Shown piece by piece: positions 44,653 to 52,645 of a stretch of 64,000 nt of DNA. Location of the stretch: positions 409,672 through 473,671 of the forward strand of contig NZ_JAODNW010000001.1 of NCBI RefSeq assembly GCF_025398255.1, given 5' to 3'. Numbering within the stretch: the first letter of the stretch is position 1; the number at the start of each line of letters is the position of its first letter. The notes under the pieces were generated by a model that was not told where the DNA came from, did not search any database, and saw only the letters and a program-made list of their open reading frames with translations. The translations under genes and the position numbers were made by a program. This DNA is from Chelativorans intermedius (GTDB lineage: Bacteria > Pseudomonadota > Alphaproteobacteria > Rhizobiales > Rhizobiaceae).

Positions 44653-45924
44653 TCAGGCGGATTTGGTCCGGGTGTCTGTGTTCCCTTTGGCGCTCAGCCG
44701 GTCGATGTGCTGGCGGATGTGGGCTGCTTCCGCGGGCGTGCGCGCCAGCGCGATGGCCTTGTCGAAGGAGATGCGCGCTTCCTCGTGGCGGCCGAGCTCC
44801 TTCAGCAGCGCGCCGCGCACGCCGTGAAAGTAGAAATAGCTCGACAGCCGCTCCTCCAGCGGTTCGATGAGCAGGAGGGCGGCCTGGGCGCCCTGTACCT
44901 TGAACACGGCGACGGCGCGGTTGAGCCGCACGATCGGGGAAGGCTGGTAGCGCTCCAGCATCTGGTAGAGAAGGTTGATTTCCTGCCAGTCCGTGTCTTC
45001 CGGCCGCTCGGCGCGCGCATGCAGCGCGGCAATGGCGGCCTGGAGCTGATAGGGTCCGGGCCTGCGGTGGCGCAGGGCCTTTTCGATGAGCGCCAGCCCT
45101 TCGGCGATCTTGTCGCGATCCCACAGCCGGCGGTCCTGGTCTTCCAGAAGCACGATGCCGCCGTCGGCATCCAGCCGGGAGGGCGTGCGGGCATGTTGCA
45201 GCAGCATGAGGGCGGCAAGGCCCATGATCTCCGGTTCGGCCGGGAAGAGCCGCAACAGCAGGCGGGCAAGCCGGATCGCCTCATCGCACAAGGGTGCGCG
45301 CACATGCGCCTCGCCGCCGCTTGCCGAATAGCCCTCGTTGAAAAGCAGGTAGAGCATGGCCGCCACGGCCGCCAGCCGCTCGGCGCGCGCCGCTGCATCA
45401 GGCGCGGCAAAGGGCACGTCGGCGGCGCTCACACGGCGCTTGGCGCGCGTGATGCGCTGCTCCATTGCCCGCTCGTTGACGAGAAAGGCATGGGCGATCT
45501 CGGCCACGGTCAGACCGCAGACGATGCGCAGCGCCAGCGCCACCTGCTGCGTGGCGGGCAGGTCTGGATGACAGCAGATGAACATCAGGCGCAGGATGTC
45601 GTCACGATAGTGCGAATCGTCGAGCCGTTCGGCCATATCGGCCTCCGCATCCCCCAGATCGGAGATCACCTCGTCGGGGGGCAGGGCGGTGTTGCGGCTG
45701 TCGCGACGTACCGCGTCGAGCGCCGCGTTGCGCCCCACGAAGATGAGCCAGGCGGCCGGATCGCGTGGCGGCCCCTTGAGCGGCCAGGTCTTCAAGGCGC
45801 GCAGACAGGCTTCCTGAAATGCCTCCTCCGCCCGGTCGAGGTCGCGAAAATAGCGCAGGAGCGCGCCCATCGCCTGCGGGCGGGCGCCGGTCAGCACGGC
45901 CTCGATCCAGGAGGTCTCGGTCAT
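44653..45924 (-). CDS. ECF sigma factor with TPR-like C-terminal extension (ECF42-like)
   Basis: The 423-residue protein begins with sigma-70 regions 2 (LLRYFRDLDRAEEAFQEACLRALKTW) and 4 (VALALRIVCGLTVAEIAHAFLVNERAMEQRITRAKRR), ending near residue 165. The remaining 250 residues are helical and repeat-like, with motifs such as LLFNEGY, PYQLQAAIAALHA, RLNRAVAVF and YFYFHGVRGALLKELGRHEEA. This is the layout of the ECF42 group, whose C-terminal extension is thought to control activity in place of an anti-sigma factor. Its ATG overlaps the YciI stop (ATGA). YciI/DGPF partners are characteristic of this group. Confidence 0.88.
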   Translation of the reverse strand: MTETSWIEAVLTGARPQAMGALLRYFRDLDRAEEAFQEACLRALKTWPLKGPPRDPAAWLIFVGRNAALDAVRRDSRNTALPPDEVISDLGDAEADMAERLDDSHYRDDILRLMFICCHPDLPATQQVALALRIVCGLTVAEIAHAFLVNERAMEQRITRAKRRVSAADVPFAAPDAAARAERLAAVAAMLYLLFNEGYSASGGEAHVRAPLCDEAIRLARLLLRLFPAEPEIMGLAALMLLQHARTPSRLDADGGIVLLEDQDRRLWDRDKIAEGLALIEKALRHRRPGPYQLQAAIAALHARAERPEDTDWQEINLLYQMLERYQPSPIVRLNRAVAVFKVQGAQAALLLIEPLEERLSSYFYFHGVRGALLKELGRHEEARISFDKAIALARTPAEAAHIRQHIDRLSAKGNTDTRTKSA

Positions 45925-46307
45925 GGCGCAGCCTTGGCCGTTTGCGGAAGAACGCCCTTCTCAAAGAGCCGCAGGGGACGGATCTCGAAGGTGCAGGTCT
46001 CACCCTCCTTCAGCCGCTTGCCGAATTCCACCACTTCCTCCAGATTGTCGCACTCGACGATGTAGAAGCCCAGAAGCTGCTCCTTGGTCTCGGCAAAGGG
46101 GCCGTCGAGAACGAGCTGCTCCCCGCCCGAAGAACGCAGCGTGGTGGCGGCGGAGGTGGGCATGAGGCGGATGGCCGGTCCCATCCGGCCCTTTTCGACA
46201 AGTTCCTGAGCGACGCGCTTGCGCTTCTCCAGCACAGCATCGTCCTCGGCCTTGGACCAGCCGGTGACGACATTCTCGTCATGGTAGCACAGGATGGCAT
46301 AAAGCAT
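45921..46307 (-). CDS. YciI/DGPF-domain protein
   Basis: The 128-residue protein is a YCII-related (DGPF) protein: MLYAILCYHDEN, LMPTSAATTLR, then LVLDGPFAETKEQLLGFYIVE, which contains the diagnostic DGPFAE motif, and a C-terminal IEVRP-type strand (FEIRPLR). The fold is a ferredoxin-like dimer with unknown chemistry. It is translationally coupled by a four-base overlap to the ECF42-like sigma gene, its usual partner. It is divergent from pyrE across about 250 bases, where I see no clear promoter. Confidence 0.92.
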   Translation of the reverse strand: MLYAILCYHDENVVTGWSKAEDDAVLEKRKRVAQELVEKGRMGPAIRLMPTSAATTLRSSGGEQLVLDGPFAETKEQLLGFYIVECDNLEEVVEFGKRLKEGETCTFEIRPLRLFEKGVLPQTAKAAP

Positions 46308-46555
46308 GGATGATCACCTCGTCGGTTGGAAGACGCGGCAGGATGCGCCAATCCGACAGCAGGCGTCGAGGATTTTGTGCAGGGTCTGGCGGTCGCTTTC
46401 TCCTTGCACGCTCGCGCAATCGGGGTATCTAGTCGGCGCCGAGACAGAGAGGACCACCCTTCGCGACCCGGCCATCCACTGGAAAGTCGGCGACGACGCT
46501 TCCTGACAACGGGCGATCCTGATAGCGAGGCGGTGTTACAGCGCGGAGCCTGCCG

Positions 46556-47260
46556 ATGTTCGCCAATACTTTTCCCGACAAGGCGCTGATTGCCGAGACG
46601 GTCGCCAAGATGCTGCTTGAGATCGAGGCCGTCCATATTCGTGCCGACAAGCCCTTCACCTTTACCTCTGGCATCGCCAGCCCAGTCTATATTGATTGCC
46701 GCAAGCTCATCTCCTATCCGCGCATCCGCTCTGCGGTCATCGACTTCGGCGCCTCGGAGGTCCTGCGCGAGGCGGGTTTCGAGCAGTTCGATGCGGTCGC
46801 CGGCGGTGAGACGGCGGGCATTCCCTTCGCCGCCTGGCTTTCCGAGCGGCTCGGCCTGCCGATGATCTATGTGCGCAAGAAGCCCAAGGGCTTCGGGCGC
46901 AATGCTCAGATCGAGGGCACGCTCTCGGAGGGCGCGCGGGTGCTTCTGGTGGAGGACCTGACCACCGATGGCGGCAGCAAGATCCGCTTTGCCGAGGCGA
47001 TCCGCAATGCCGGGGCGCGTGTCACCGACACCTTCGCCGTCTTCTATTACGGCATCTTCCCCGACACGCCCGACCGGCTGAAGAGTGCAGGCATGCGGCT
47101 GCACTATCTGACGACCTGGTGGGACGTGCTGGACGCCTGCCGAAAGCAGAACCGGTTCACCGTCGAGGCGCTGAACGAGGCAGAGCGCTTCCTGAACGAG
47201 CCGCTGGCATGGTCGGCCGCTCATGGCGGCATTGCGGCGCTGCCCAACAATCAGAATTGA
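46556..47260 (+). CDS. pyrE: Orotate phosphoribosyltransferase
   Basis: PyrE transfers orotate to PRPP to form OMP in pyrimidine synthesis. The 234-residue product has [22 protein letters not shown] at the N-terminus and the PRPP-binding motif [14 protein letters not shown]. The long type with [14 protein letters not shown] is typical of rhizobia. The stop codon lies within a MerR/LiuR-like palindrome that belongs to the downstream SDR gene. No pyrC follows, unlike in many rhizobia. Confidence 0.96.
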   Translation: MFANTFPDKALIAETVAKMLLEIEAVHIRADKPFTFTSGIASPVYIDCRKLISYPRIRSAVIDFGASEVLREAGFEQFDAVAGGETAGIPFAAWLSERLGLPMIYVRKKPKGFGRNAQIEGTLSEGARVLLVEDLTTDGGSKIRFAEAIRNAGARVTDTFAVFYYGIFPDTPDRLKSAGMRLHYLTTWWDVLDACRKQNRFTVEALNEAERFLNEPLAWSAAHGGIAALPNNQN

Positions 47261-47272
47261 CGTTGACGTAAA
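47257..47272. promoter_or_regulatory. LiuR-like palindrome between pyrE and the SDR gene
   Basis: The 16 bases TTGACGTTGACGTAAA form an imperfect inverted repeat (TTGACGT and ACGTAAA around a 2-base centre). This resembles the operator class of MerR-family regulators such as LiuR, which control branched-chain amino acid and acyl-CoA degradation in proteobacteria. It overlaps the pyrE stop and lies about 105 bases before the SDR start. The match is from recall and is not a database hit. Confidence 0.45.
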
Positions 47273-47377
47273 AGTTATTCTAAGAATTCTCCAGTCAGAA
47301 ACACAAGGGGAGCATGACTCGTGCCGCAAAGCGGCATAGGCTTTCCGCTGTGATGCCTGAGAGCTGGAGGAACGGAC

Positions 47378-48250
47378 ATGTCGCTTGCCGGTAAGACGCT
47401 TTTCATTTCCGGCGGCAGCCGGGGCATCGGTCTTGCCATTGCGCTGCGCGCGGCGCGCGAGGGTGCGAACGTCGCCATCGCCGCCAAGACGGCGGAACCG
47501 CACCCCAAGCTGCCGGGCACGATCCACACCGCCGCGGGCCAGATCGAGGAGGCGGGCGGCAGGGCCTTGCCCATTCTCTGCGATGTGCGTTTCGAAGAGC
47601 AGGTGGAAGATGCGGTGGCGGCGACGGTGGAGGCCTTCGGCGGCATCGACATCTGCATCAACAATGCCAGCGCCATCCACCTGACCGGCACGCTGAAGAC
47701 GGATATGAAGCGCTTCGATCTGATGCATCAGATCAACACGCGCGGCACTTTCCTGGTCTCCAGGGCGTGCATTCCGCATCTCAGGAAGGCGGACAATCCG
47801 CACATCCTCAACCTTGCCCCGCCGCTCGACATGAAGGCGAAATGGTTCAAGCACCACGTCGCCTATTCGATCGCCAAGTTCGGCATGTCCATGTGCACCC
47901 TGGGCATGAGCGCCGAGTTCGCCGGTGACGGCATCGCTGTCAACGCGCTCTGGCCGCTGACGGCCATCGACACCGCGGCGGTGCGCAACGTCCTGGGCGG
48001 GGAGGCCATGGCCAAGCGCTGCCGCTCGCCCGAGATCGTGGCGGACGCCGCCTGTGCCATTGTGAAGCGGCCGGCTCGCGCGTGCACCGGGAACTTCTTC
48101 ATCGACGAGTTGGTGCTGCGCGAGGAGGGGGTGACGGATTTCTCCAGATATGCCCCCGGCATCACCGGCCCGCTGATCGCGGACTTCTTCGTTCCCGACG
48201 AGGTGCTGGCCAAGACCGACACCGAACTGCGCGTGATGGGCAAGGCCTAG
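47378..48250 (+). CDS. SDR-family NAD(P)-dependent oxidoreductase (HSDL2-like)
   Basis: A 290-residue short-chain dehydrogenase with the Rossmann motif FISGGSRGIGLAIALRAAREGANV. Family landmarks are DVRFEEQVEDAV, ICINNASAIHLTGT (NNAS), and a catalytic VAYSIAKFGMSM (YxxxK). The active-site serine normally about 13 residues before the Tyr is replaced: the strand reads ILNLAPPLD with no serine, a pattern seen in HSDL2-type SDRs. The substrate is unknown; a lipid or acyl-CoA role is possible. ATG 47378 has GGAGGA upstream. The stop codon TAG lies in the left arm of a large palindrome. Confidence 0.88.
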   Translation: MSLAGKTLFISGGSRGIGLAIALRAAREGANVAIAAKTAEPHPKLPGTIHTAAGQIEEAGGRALPILCDVRFEEQVEDAVAATVEAFGGIDICINNASAIHLTGTLKTDMKRFDLMHQINTRGTFLVSRACIPHLRKADNPHILNLAPPLDMKAKWFKHHVAYSIAKFGMSMCTLGMSAEFAGDGIAVNALWPLTAIDTAAVRNVLGGEAMAKRCRSPEIVADAACAIVKRPARACTGNFFIDELVLREEGVTDFSRYAPGITGPLIADFFVPDEVLAKTDTELRVMGKA

Positions 48251-48313
48251 TGGTGCGATCCCAACAGATGGTACCCATCTGTTGGGAAAAATCGCCCCAC
48301 CAGACCACTAGGC
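48245..48313. repeat. 69-base compound palindrome at the end of the SDR gene
   Basis: Outer arms GCCTAGTGGT (48245-48254) and ACCACTAGGC (48304-48313) are perfect 10-bp inverted repeats. Inside, a 13-bp perfect stem (48259-48271 with 48275-48287) closes a 3-base loop, and a GCGA/TCGC pair (48255-48258, 48292-48295) joins the two. The left arm carries the SDR stop codon. It could be a terminator, a regulatory hairpin, or a small palindromic (MITE- or REP-like) element; the sequence does not decide. A run of A follows the inner stem rather than T. Confidence 0.7.
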
Positions 48314-48356
48314 ACTTTCGCCTGTCGAAACAGCAGCAGGCGCGGCCCGGCAACAG

Positions 48357-48384
48357 TTGCAAACGGGAAGCGAACATCTATATT
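48357..48384 (+). promoter_or_regulatory. Probable promoter of yajC-secDF
   Basis: TTGCAA (48357-48362) and TATATT (48379-48384) are spaced 16 bases apart, about 65 bases before the yajC ATG and after the compound palindrome. This is a fair sigma-70 promoter for the export operon. Confidence 0.5.
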
Positions 48385-48449
48385 CCGGCGCGAGCTTCGT
48401 TGGGGCGGCGATGCCGGCCCTTTTTCCGCACATTTCTTGGGAGTTCTTC

Positions 48450-48794
48450 ATGTTTGTGACACCGGCATATGCCCAGACGGGCGCAGGCGCCCCGGATATT
48501 TTCGTCAGCATTCTGCCCTTCGTGCTGATCTTCGTCATCATGTACTTCCTCATTATCCGGCCGCAGCGCCAGCAGATGAAGAAGCGCCAGGAAATGCTGG
48601 CGGCCGTGCGTCGTGGCGATACGGTGGTCACGGGCGGCGGGCTTGTCGGCAAGGTGACCAAGGTGATCAACGACGGTGAGCTGGAGGTCGACCTGGGCAA
48701 CGGCGTGAAGGTCACCGCGCTGCGCTCGATGCTGGCCGACGTGCGCACAAAGAGCGAGCCGGCGGCGGCAGCCGACAAGACCGCCAAGAAATAG
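48450..48794 (+). CDS. yajC: Preprotein translocase subunit YajC
   Basis: YajC is a small single-pass membrane subunit of the Sec holotranslocon that associates with SecDF. The 114-residue product has a periplasmic N-terminus, one helix (FVSILPFVLIFVIMYFLIIRP) and the conserved cytosolic block QQMKKRQEMLAAVRRGDTVVTGGGLVGKV. ATG 48450 is preceded by TTGGGAG; the longer open frame to 48357 is unconserved and overlaps the promoter. It is followed by secDF after 50 bases. Confidence 0.96.
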   Translation: MFVTPAYAQTGAGAPDIFVSILPFVLIFVIMYFLIIRPQRQQMKKRQEMLAAVRRGDTVVTGGGLVGKVTKVINDGELEVDLGNGVKVTALRSMLADVRTKSEPAAAADKTAKK

Positions 48795-48844
48795 CCCCAT
48801 TGCGGGCGGAAGGCCGTTTCGGAGCCCCAACGAGAAGAGGCAGC

Positions 48845-51397
48845 ATGTTATATTTTTCGCGCTGGCAGACGATCCTGATTTGGCTGGCCGTCGCGCTGGG
48901 CATCGTCTATGCGGCTCCCAACGTCCTTCCGCAATCCTATTTCGCTTCGCTTCCCGGCTGGGCGCCCTCGCGCCCGATGACACTCGGCCTCGATCTGCAG
49001 GGCGGTTCCCATATCCTCCTGCAGATCGACCGGCAGGAGCTGATCCGCGAGCGGCTGGTCAGTGCGCGGGATGACGTGCGCCGCATCCTGCGCGATGAGC
49101 GCATCGGCTATACGGGCCTGTCGATCTCCGACCGGGCGGTGCAGGTGCGCATCCGCGACAACGACCAGGTGCAGGCGGCACGCGAGGCGCTCGGCGAGCT
49201 CGCACAGCCCGTCACCTCCGGGCTTTTCGGTTCGGGACAGGTGAGCGAGCTTGCGATGTCGGAGCCCGAGCCCAGGCTCCTGCGGCTCCAGCTGACCGAG
49301 GAGGGCATTGTCTACAGGCTGTCCAGCGCGCTGGCGCAGTCGATCGAGGTTGTCAGCCGTCGCGTCAACGAACTGGGCACCACCGAGCCGGTGATCCAGC
49401 GCCAGGGCGACGACCGTATCCTCGTGCAGGTGCCCGGCCTCGATGATCCGCAGCGCCTGAAGGACCTTCTCGGCCAGACCGCGCGCCTTACCTTCCAGAT
49501 GGTCGACCAGTCCGTGCCGGTGCAGGAGGCCATCGAAGGCAGACCGCCGCCGGGCACCTCCATCATGTATTCGACCGACGATCCGCCGGTGCCCTACATC
49601 ATCGAGGACCGGGTGATCGTCTCCGGCGAGGATCTGGTCGATGCCCAGGCCACCTTCGACCAGCGTACCAACGAGCCGGTGGTTTCCTTCCGTTTCGACA
49701 CACGGGGGGCCACGCGGTTTGGCCAGGCCACGCAGGAGAATGTCGGCCGCCTCTTCGCCATCATTCTCGATGGCCAGGTGATCTCGGCACCGCAGATCCG
49801 CGAGCCCATCCTCGGCGGGAGCGGCCAGATCTCCGGCAATTTCACCGTACAGAGCGCCAATGACCTTGCCGTTCTTCTGCGCGCCGGCGCGCTGCCGGCC
49901 ACGCTGACGGTGGTGGAAGAGCGCACGGTGGGACCGGGGCTCGGCCAGGATTCCATCGAGGCCGGCAAGACGGCGTCCATCATCGGCGCCGTGCTGGTCG
50001 TCGCCTTCATGATCGCCGCCTACGGGCTGCTTGGTATCTTTGCCGTCGTCGCGCTGCTTGCCAACATCTGCATGATCGTGGCGATTCTTTCCGGTCTCGG
50101 GGCGACGCTCACACTGCCGGGCATCGCCGGCATCGTGCTGACCATGGGCATGGCTGTCGATTCAAACGTGCTCGTCTTCGAGCGCATACGCGAGGAGCGG
50201 GCGGCGGGCCGGTCGCTCATCCAGGCCGTCGACGCCGGCTTTTCCAAGGCGCTCGGCACCATTGTCGATGCCAATGTCACGACGCTGATTGCCGCCGTCA
50301 TCCTGTTCTTCCTCGGAACGGGCCCGGTGCGCGGCTTTGCGGTGACGCTGGCCATCGGCATCCTGACCACCGTATTCTCCGCCTACACGCTGACGCGCTG
50401 GATGATTGCCGAGTGGGTGCGGCGGCGGCGCCCGAAGGAGCTGCCGCGCCTGCCGCTGCAGTTCGTGCCGACCGAGACGGCCTTCAGGTTCATGTGGCTG
50501 CGCCGGATGACCTTCACGCTGTCGGCCGTCGCCTCGATCGCCGCCCTTTCGCTGTTCGTCACCCTGGACATGAACTACGGCATCGACTTCAAGGGCGGGT
50601 CGAGCATCGAGGTGCAGGCGCGCGAGGGCGACGCCGACATTGCCGATATCCGCAGCCGGCTGTCCGGGCTCAATCTCGGCGAGGTGCAGGTGCAGGAATT
50701 CGGCGACCCGCGTGAGGCGCTGATCCGGGTGCAGGCTCAGGATGGCGGCGACAATGCCGAGCAGAGCGTGATTGCCAAGGTGCGCGACGAGCTGGAGGCC
50801 GATTACAACTTCCGCCGTGTCGAGGTGGTGGGGCCGACGGTCTCGAACGAGCTTGCGCGCGCCGGCACCATCGCCGTGCTCGTGTCGCTTCTGGCCATCC
50901 TCATCTACATCTGGCTGCGCTTTGAATGGCAGTTTGCCGTGGGCGCCATTCTGGCCACACTGCACGATGTCATCATGACGGTCGGTTTCTTCGTGATCAC
51001 CGGAATGGAGTTCAATCTGTCGAGCATCGCCGCGATCCTGACCATCGTCGGCTACTCGCTGAACGATACGGTGGTGGTCTACGACCGCGTGCGCGAGAAT
51101 TTGCGCCGGTTCAAGAAGATGCCGCTGCCGCAGCTTCTCGACCTGTCGATGAACCAGACGCTGTCGCGCACCCTGATGACGTCGGTGACAACGCTTCTTG
51201 CGCTGGTCTCGCTGTATATCTTCGGCGGGGAGGTCATCCGCTCCTTCACCGCGGCGATGATCTTCGGTGTGCTCATAGGCACCTATTCGTCGATCTTTAT
51301 CGCCGGGCCGTTGCTCATCCTCTTCAGGATGCGGCCTTCGACGGCCGAGACGGCGGATGAGGAAAAGGGCGCCGGAGAGGTCGCGGCCAAGGGATGA
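48845..51397 (+). CDS. secDF: Fused protein translocase subunit SecDF
   Basis: The 850-residue protein is the natural fusion of SecD (about 1-530) and SecF (about 545-840), the RND-type proton-driven part of the Sec system. SecD signatures LDLQGGSHILLQID and the P1 head domain with DDPPVPYIIEDRVIVSGEDL are followed by six helices (AGIVLTMGMAVDSNVLVFERIREE); the SecF half has MNYGIDFKGGSSIEVQA and the helix IVGYSLNDTVVVYDRVRENLR. Proton-coupling acidic residues are retained in VDSNV-FE. ATG 48845 follows AGAGG. Its stop overlaps the ATG of the Mth938-like gene by four bases (ATGA). Confidence 0.96.
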   Translation: MLYFSRWQTILIWLAVALGIVYAAPNVLPQSYFASLPGWAPSRPMTLGLDLQGGSHILLQIDRQELIRERLVSARDDVRRILRDERIGYTGLSISDRAVQVRIRDNDQVQAAREALGELAQPVTSGLFGSGQVSELAMSEPEPRLLRLQLTEEGIVYRLSSALAQSIEVVSRRVNELGTTEPVIQRQGDDRILVQVPGLDDPQRLKDLLGQTARLTFQMVDQSVPVQEAIEGRPPPGTSIMYSTDDPPVPYIIEDRVIVSGEDLVDAQATFDQRTNEPVVSFRFDTRGATRFGQATQENVGRLFAIILDGQVISAPQIREPILGGSGQISGNFTVQSANDLAVLLRAGALPATLTVVEERTVGPGLGQDSIEAGKTASIIGAVLVVAFMIAAYGLLGIFAVVALLANICMIVAILSGLGATLTLPGIAGIVLTMGMAVDSNVLVFERIREERAAGRSLIQAVDAGFSKALGTIVDANVTTLIAAVILFFLGTGPVRGFAVTLAIGILTTVFSAYTLTRWMIAEWVRRRRPKELPRLPLQFVPTETAFRFMWLRRMTFTLSAVASIAALSLFVTLDMNYGIDFKGGSSIEVQAREGDADIADIRSRLSGLNLGEVQVQEFGDPREALIRVQAQDGGDNAEQSVIAKVRDELEADYNFRRVEVVGPTVSNELARAGTIAVLVSLLAILIYIWLRFEWQFAVGAILATLHDVIMTVGFFVITGMEFNLSSIAAILTIVGYSLNDTVVVYDRVRENLRRFKKMPLPQLLDLSMNQTLSRTLMTSVTTLLALVSLYIFGGEVIRSFTAAMIFGVLIGTYSSIFIAGPLLILFRMRPSTAETADEEKGAGEVAAKG

Positions 51398-51783
51398 GCG
51401 GCGGTCTGCAAATCCGCGCGGCCCATTTTCCCGGCCGCGCTGCCATCGACGCCTATGGCAATGGCGGTTTCCGCTTTGCCGAGATGTCGCATCGCGGCTC
51501 GATCCTGTGCCTGCCCTCGGGAATCCATGGCTGGGCGGCGGACGATCCGACCACGCTCGACGAGGAGGATTTTGCCCGCCCATTGGCTGAGGCCGGGGCA
51601 ATCGAGATCCTGCTTGTGGGAACCGGCAGACAGCTTCTGCCGTTGCCGCCCGAGCTTCGCGCCCGGCTCAGGGAGGCGGGAATGGCGGTCGAGACCATGG
51701 CGACGGGGGCGGCGGTGCGCACCTTCAACGTGCTTCTGGCCGAAGAGCGCGCGGTGGCGGCGGCGCTGATCGCCGTCGATTGA
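51394..51783 (+). CDS. Mth938-like (DUF498) protein, NDUFAF3 homologue
   Basis: A 129-residue Mth938/DUF498 protein: IRAAHFPGRAAIDAYGNGGFRFAEMSHRGSILCLPSGIHGW is the conserved N-terminal part and IEILLVGTGRQLLPLP with VETMATGAAVRTFNVLLAEERAVAAALI the core. In mitochondria the family member is NDUFAF3, an assembly factor of respiratory complex I. The start overlaps the secDF stop (ATGA) and the NDUFAF6-like gene starts one base after its stop, so all three are co-translated. Function in bacteria is inferred, not proven. Confidence 0.88.
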   Translation: MSGGLQIRAAHFPGRAAIDAYGNGGFRFAEMSHRGSILCLPSGIHGWAADDPTTLDEEDFARPLAEAGAIEILLVGTGRQLLPLPPELRARLREAGMAVETMATGAAVRTFNVLLAEERAVAAALIAVD

Positions 51784-51784
51784 C

Positions 51785-52633
51785 ATGAGCCCGACCGATT
51801 CCGAGGTGCTCGCCGTCGTCCGACAGGGCGACCCGGATCGTTATCTGGCCACGCTCTATGCGCCCGCGGTCCACCGTTCCGCGCTTCTCGCGCTCTATGC
51901 CTTCAATGTCGAGGTTGCGGCGGTGCGCGAGCGCATCAGCCAGCCGCTTCCCGGCGAGGTGCGGCTGCAATGGTGGCGCGACGTGCTGTCGGCCGGCGAC
52001 GCGGCGGCGGCCGGCGGCCACCCGGTGGCCACGGCCCTTCTGGAAGCGATCGGGACATACCACCTGCCGCTTTCCACCTTTCAGAACATGCTCGAAGCCC
52101 GCGTCTTCGACCTCTATGACGATCCGATGCCGAGTCGTACGGATCTGGAAGGCTACTGCGGCGAGACGGCTTGCGCGCTCATCCAGCTTTCCGCGCTCGT
52201 CCTCGATGCAGAGGCTGCGGCCGGCACAGCGCATCTGGCCGGTCATGCCGGCTGCGCGCAGGCGATTGCCGGCCTCCTGCGGCTTCTGCCCATCCATCGC
52301 CGGCGCGGGCAATGCTACGTTCCGCTCGACATCCTGCAGGCAGCAGGCACGACGCGCGACGCGTTTGTCGGCGGCGCGGACCGCGAGAGTGCGGCGCGCG
52401 CCGTGGCGGCGATGGCGGCACTCGGCCGCGAGCATCTCAAGGCGTTTCGCGAAGGCGCGGGCGACCTGCCTGCCAGTCTTCGCCCGGCCTACCTGCCCGT
52501 GGCACTGGCCGGCGCCTATCTGGAGCGCATCGAAAGGGGGGCGGCGGACCCGCTGGAAGAGACTGCCGGCATCTCGCCGCTGCGGCGCCACTGGCTGCTT
52601 CTCGGCCACGCCATGCGGGGCTGGCGCGGCTGA
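51785..52633 (+). CDS. Squalene/phytoene synthase-fold protein, NDUFAF6-like
   Basis: The 282-residue protein has the all-helical squalene/phytoene synthase fold but no intact DxxxD prenyl-diphosphate motifs: the first motif region reads ALYAFNVEVAAVRERIS and the second GLLRLLPIHRRRGQCYVP. These same substitutions occur in NDUFAF6 (C8orf38), a mitochondrial complex I assembly factor, whose AFNVELA and YHGSRRKVFLP segments align. So it is probably not a terpene synthase. The ATG at 51785 is one base after the Mth938-like stop. It ends 12 bases from the stop of the convergent trmFO. Confidence 0.85.
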   Translation: MSPTDSEVLAVVRQGDPDRYLATLYAPAVHRSALLALYAFNVEVAAVRERISQPLPGEVRLQWWRDVLSAGDAAAAGGHPVATALLEAIGTYHLPLSTFQNMLEARVFDLYDDPMPSRTDLEGYCGETACALIQLSALVLDAEAAAGTAHLAGHAGCAQAIAGLLRLLPIHRRRGQCYVPLDILQAAGTTRDAFVGGADRESAARAVAAMAALGREHLKAFREGAGDLPASLRPAYLPVALAGAYLERIERGAADPLEETAGISPLRRHWLLLGHAMRGWRG

Positions 52634-52645
52634 GCTTGCCGCCTG

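Noticed and set aside
50162..51601. 479-codon minus-strand frame opposite secDF
   Set aside because: It is antisense to secDF, with no similarity to a known protein.
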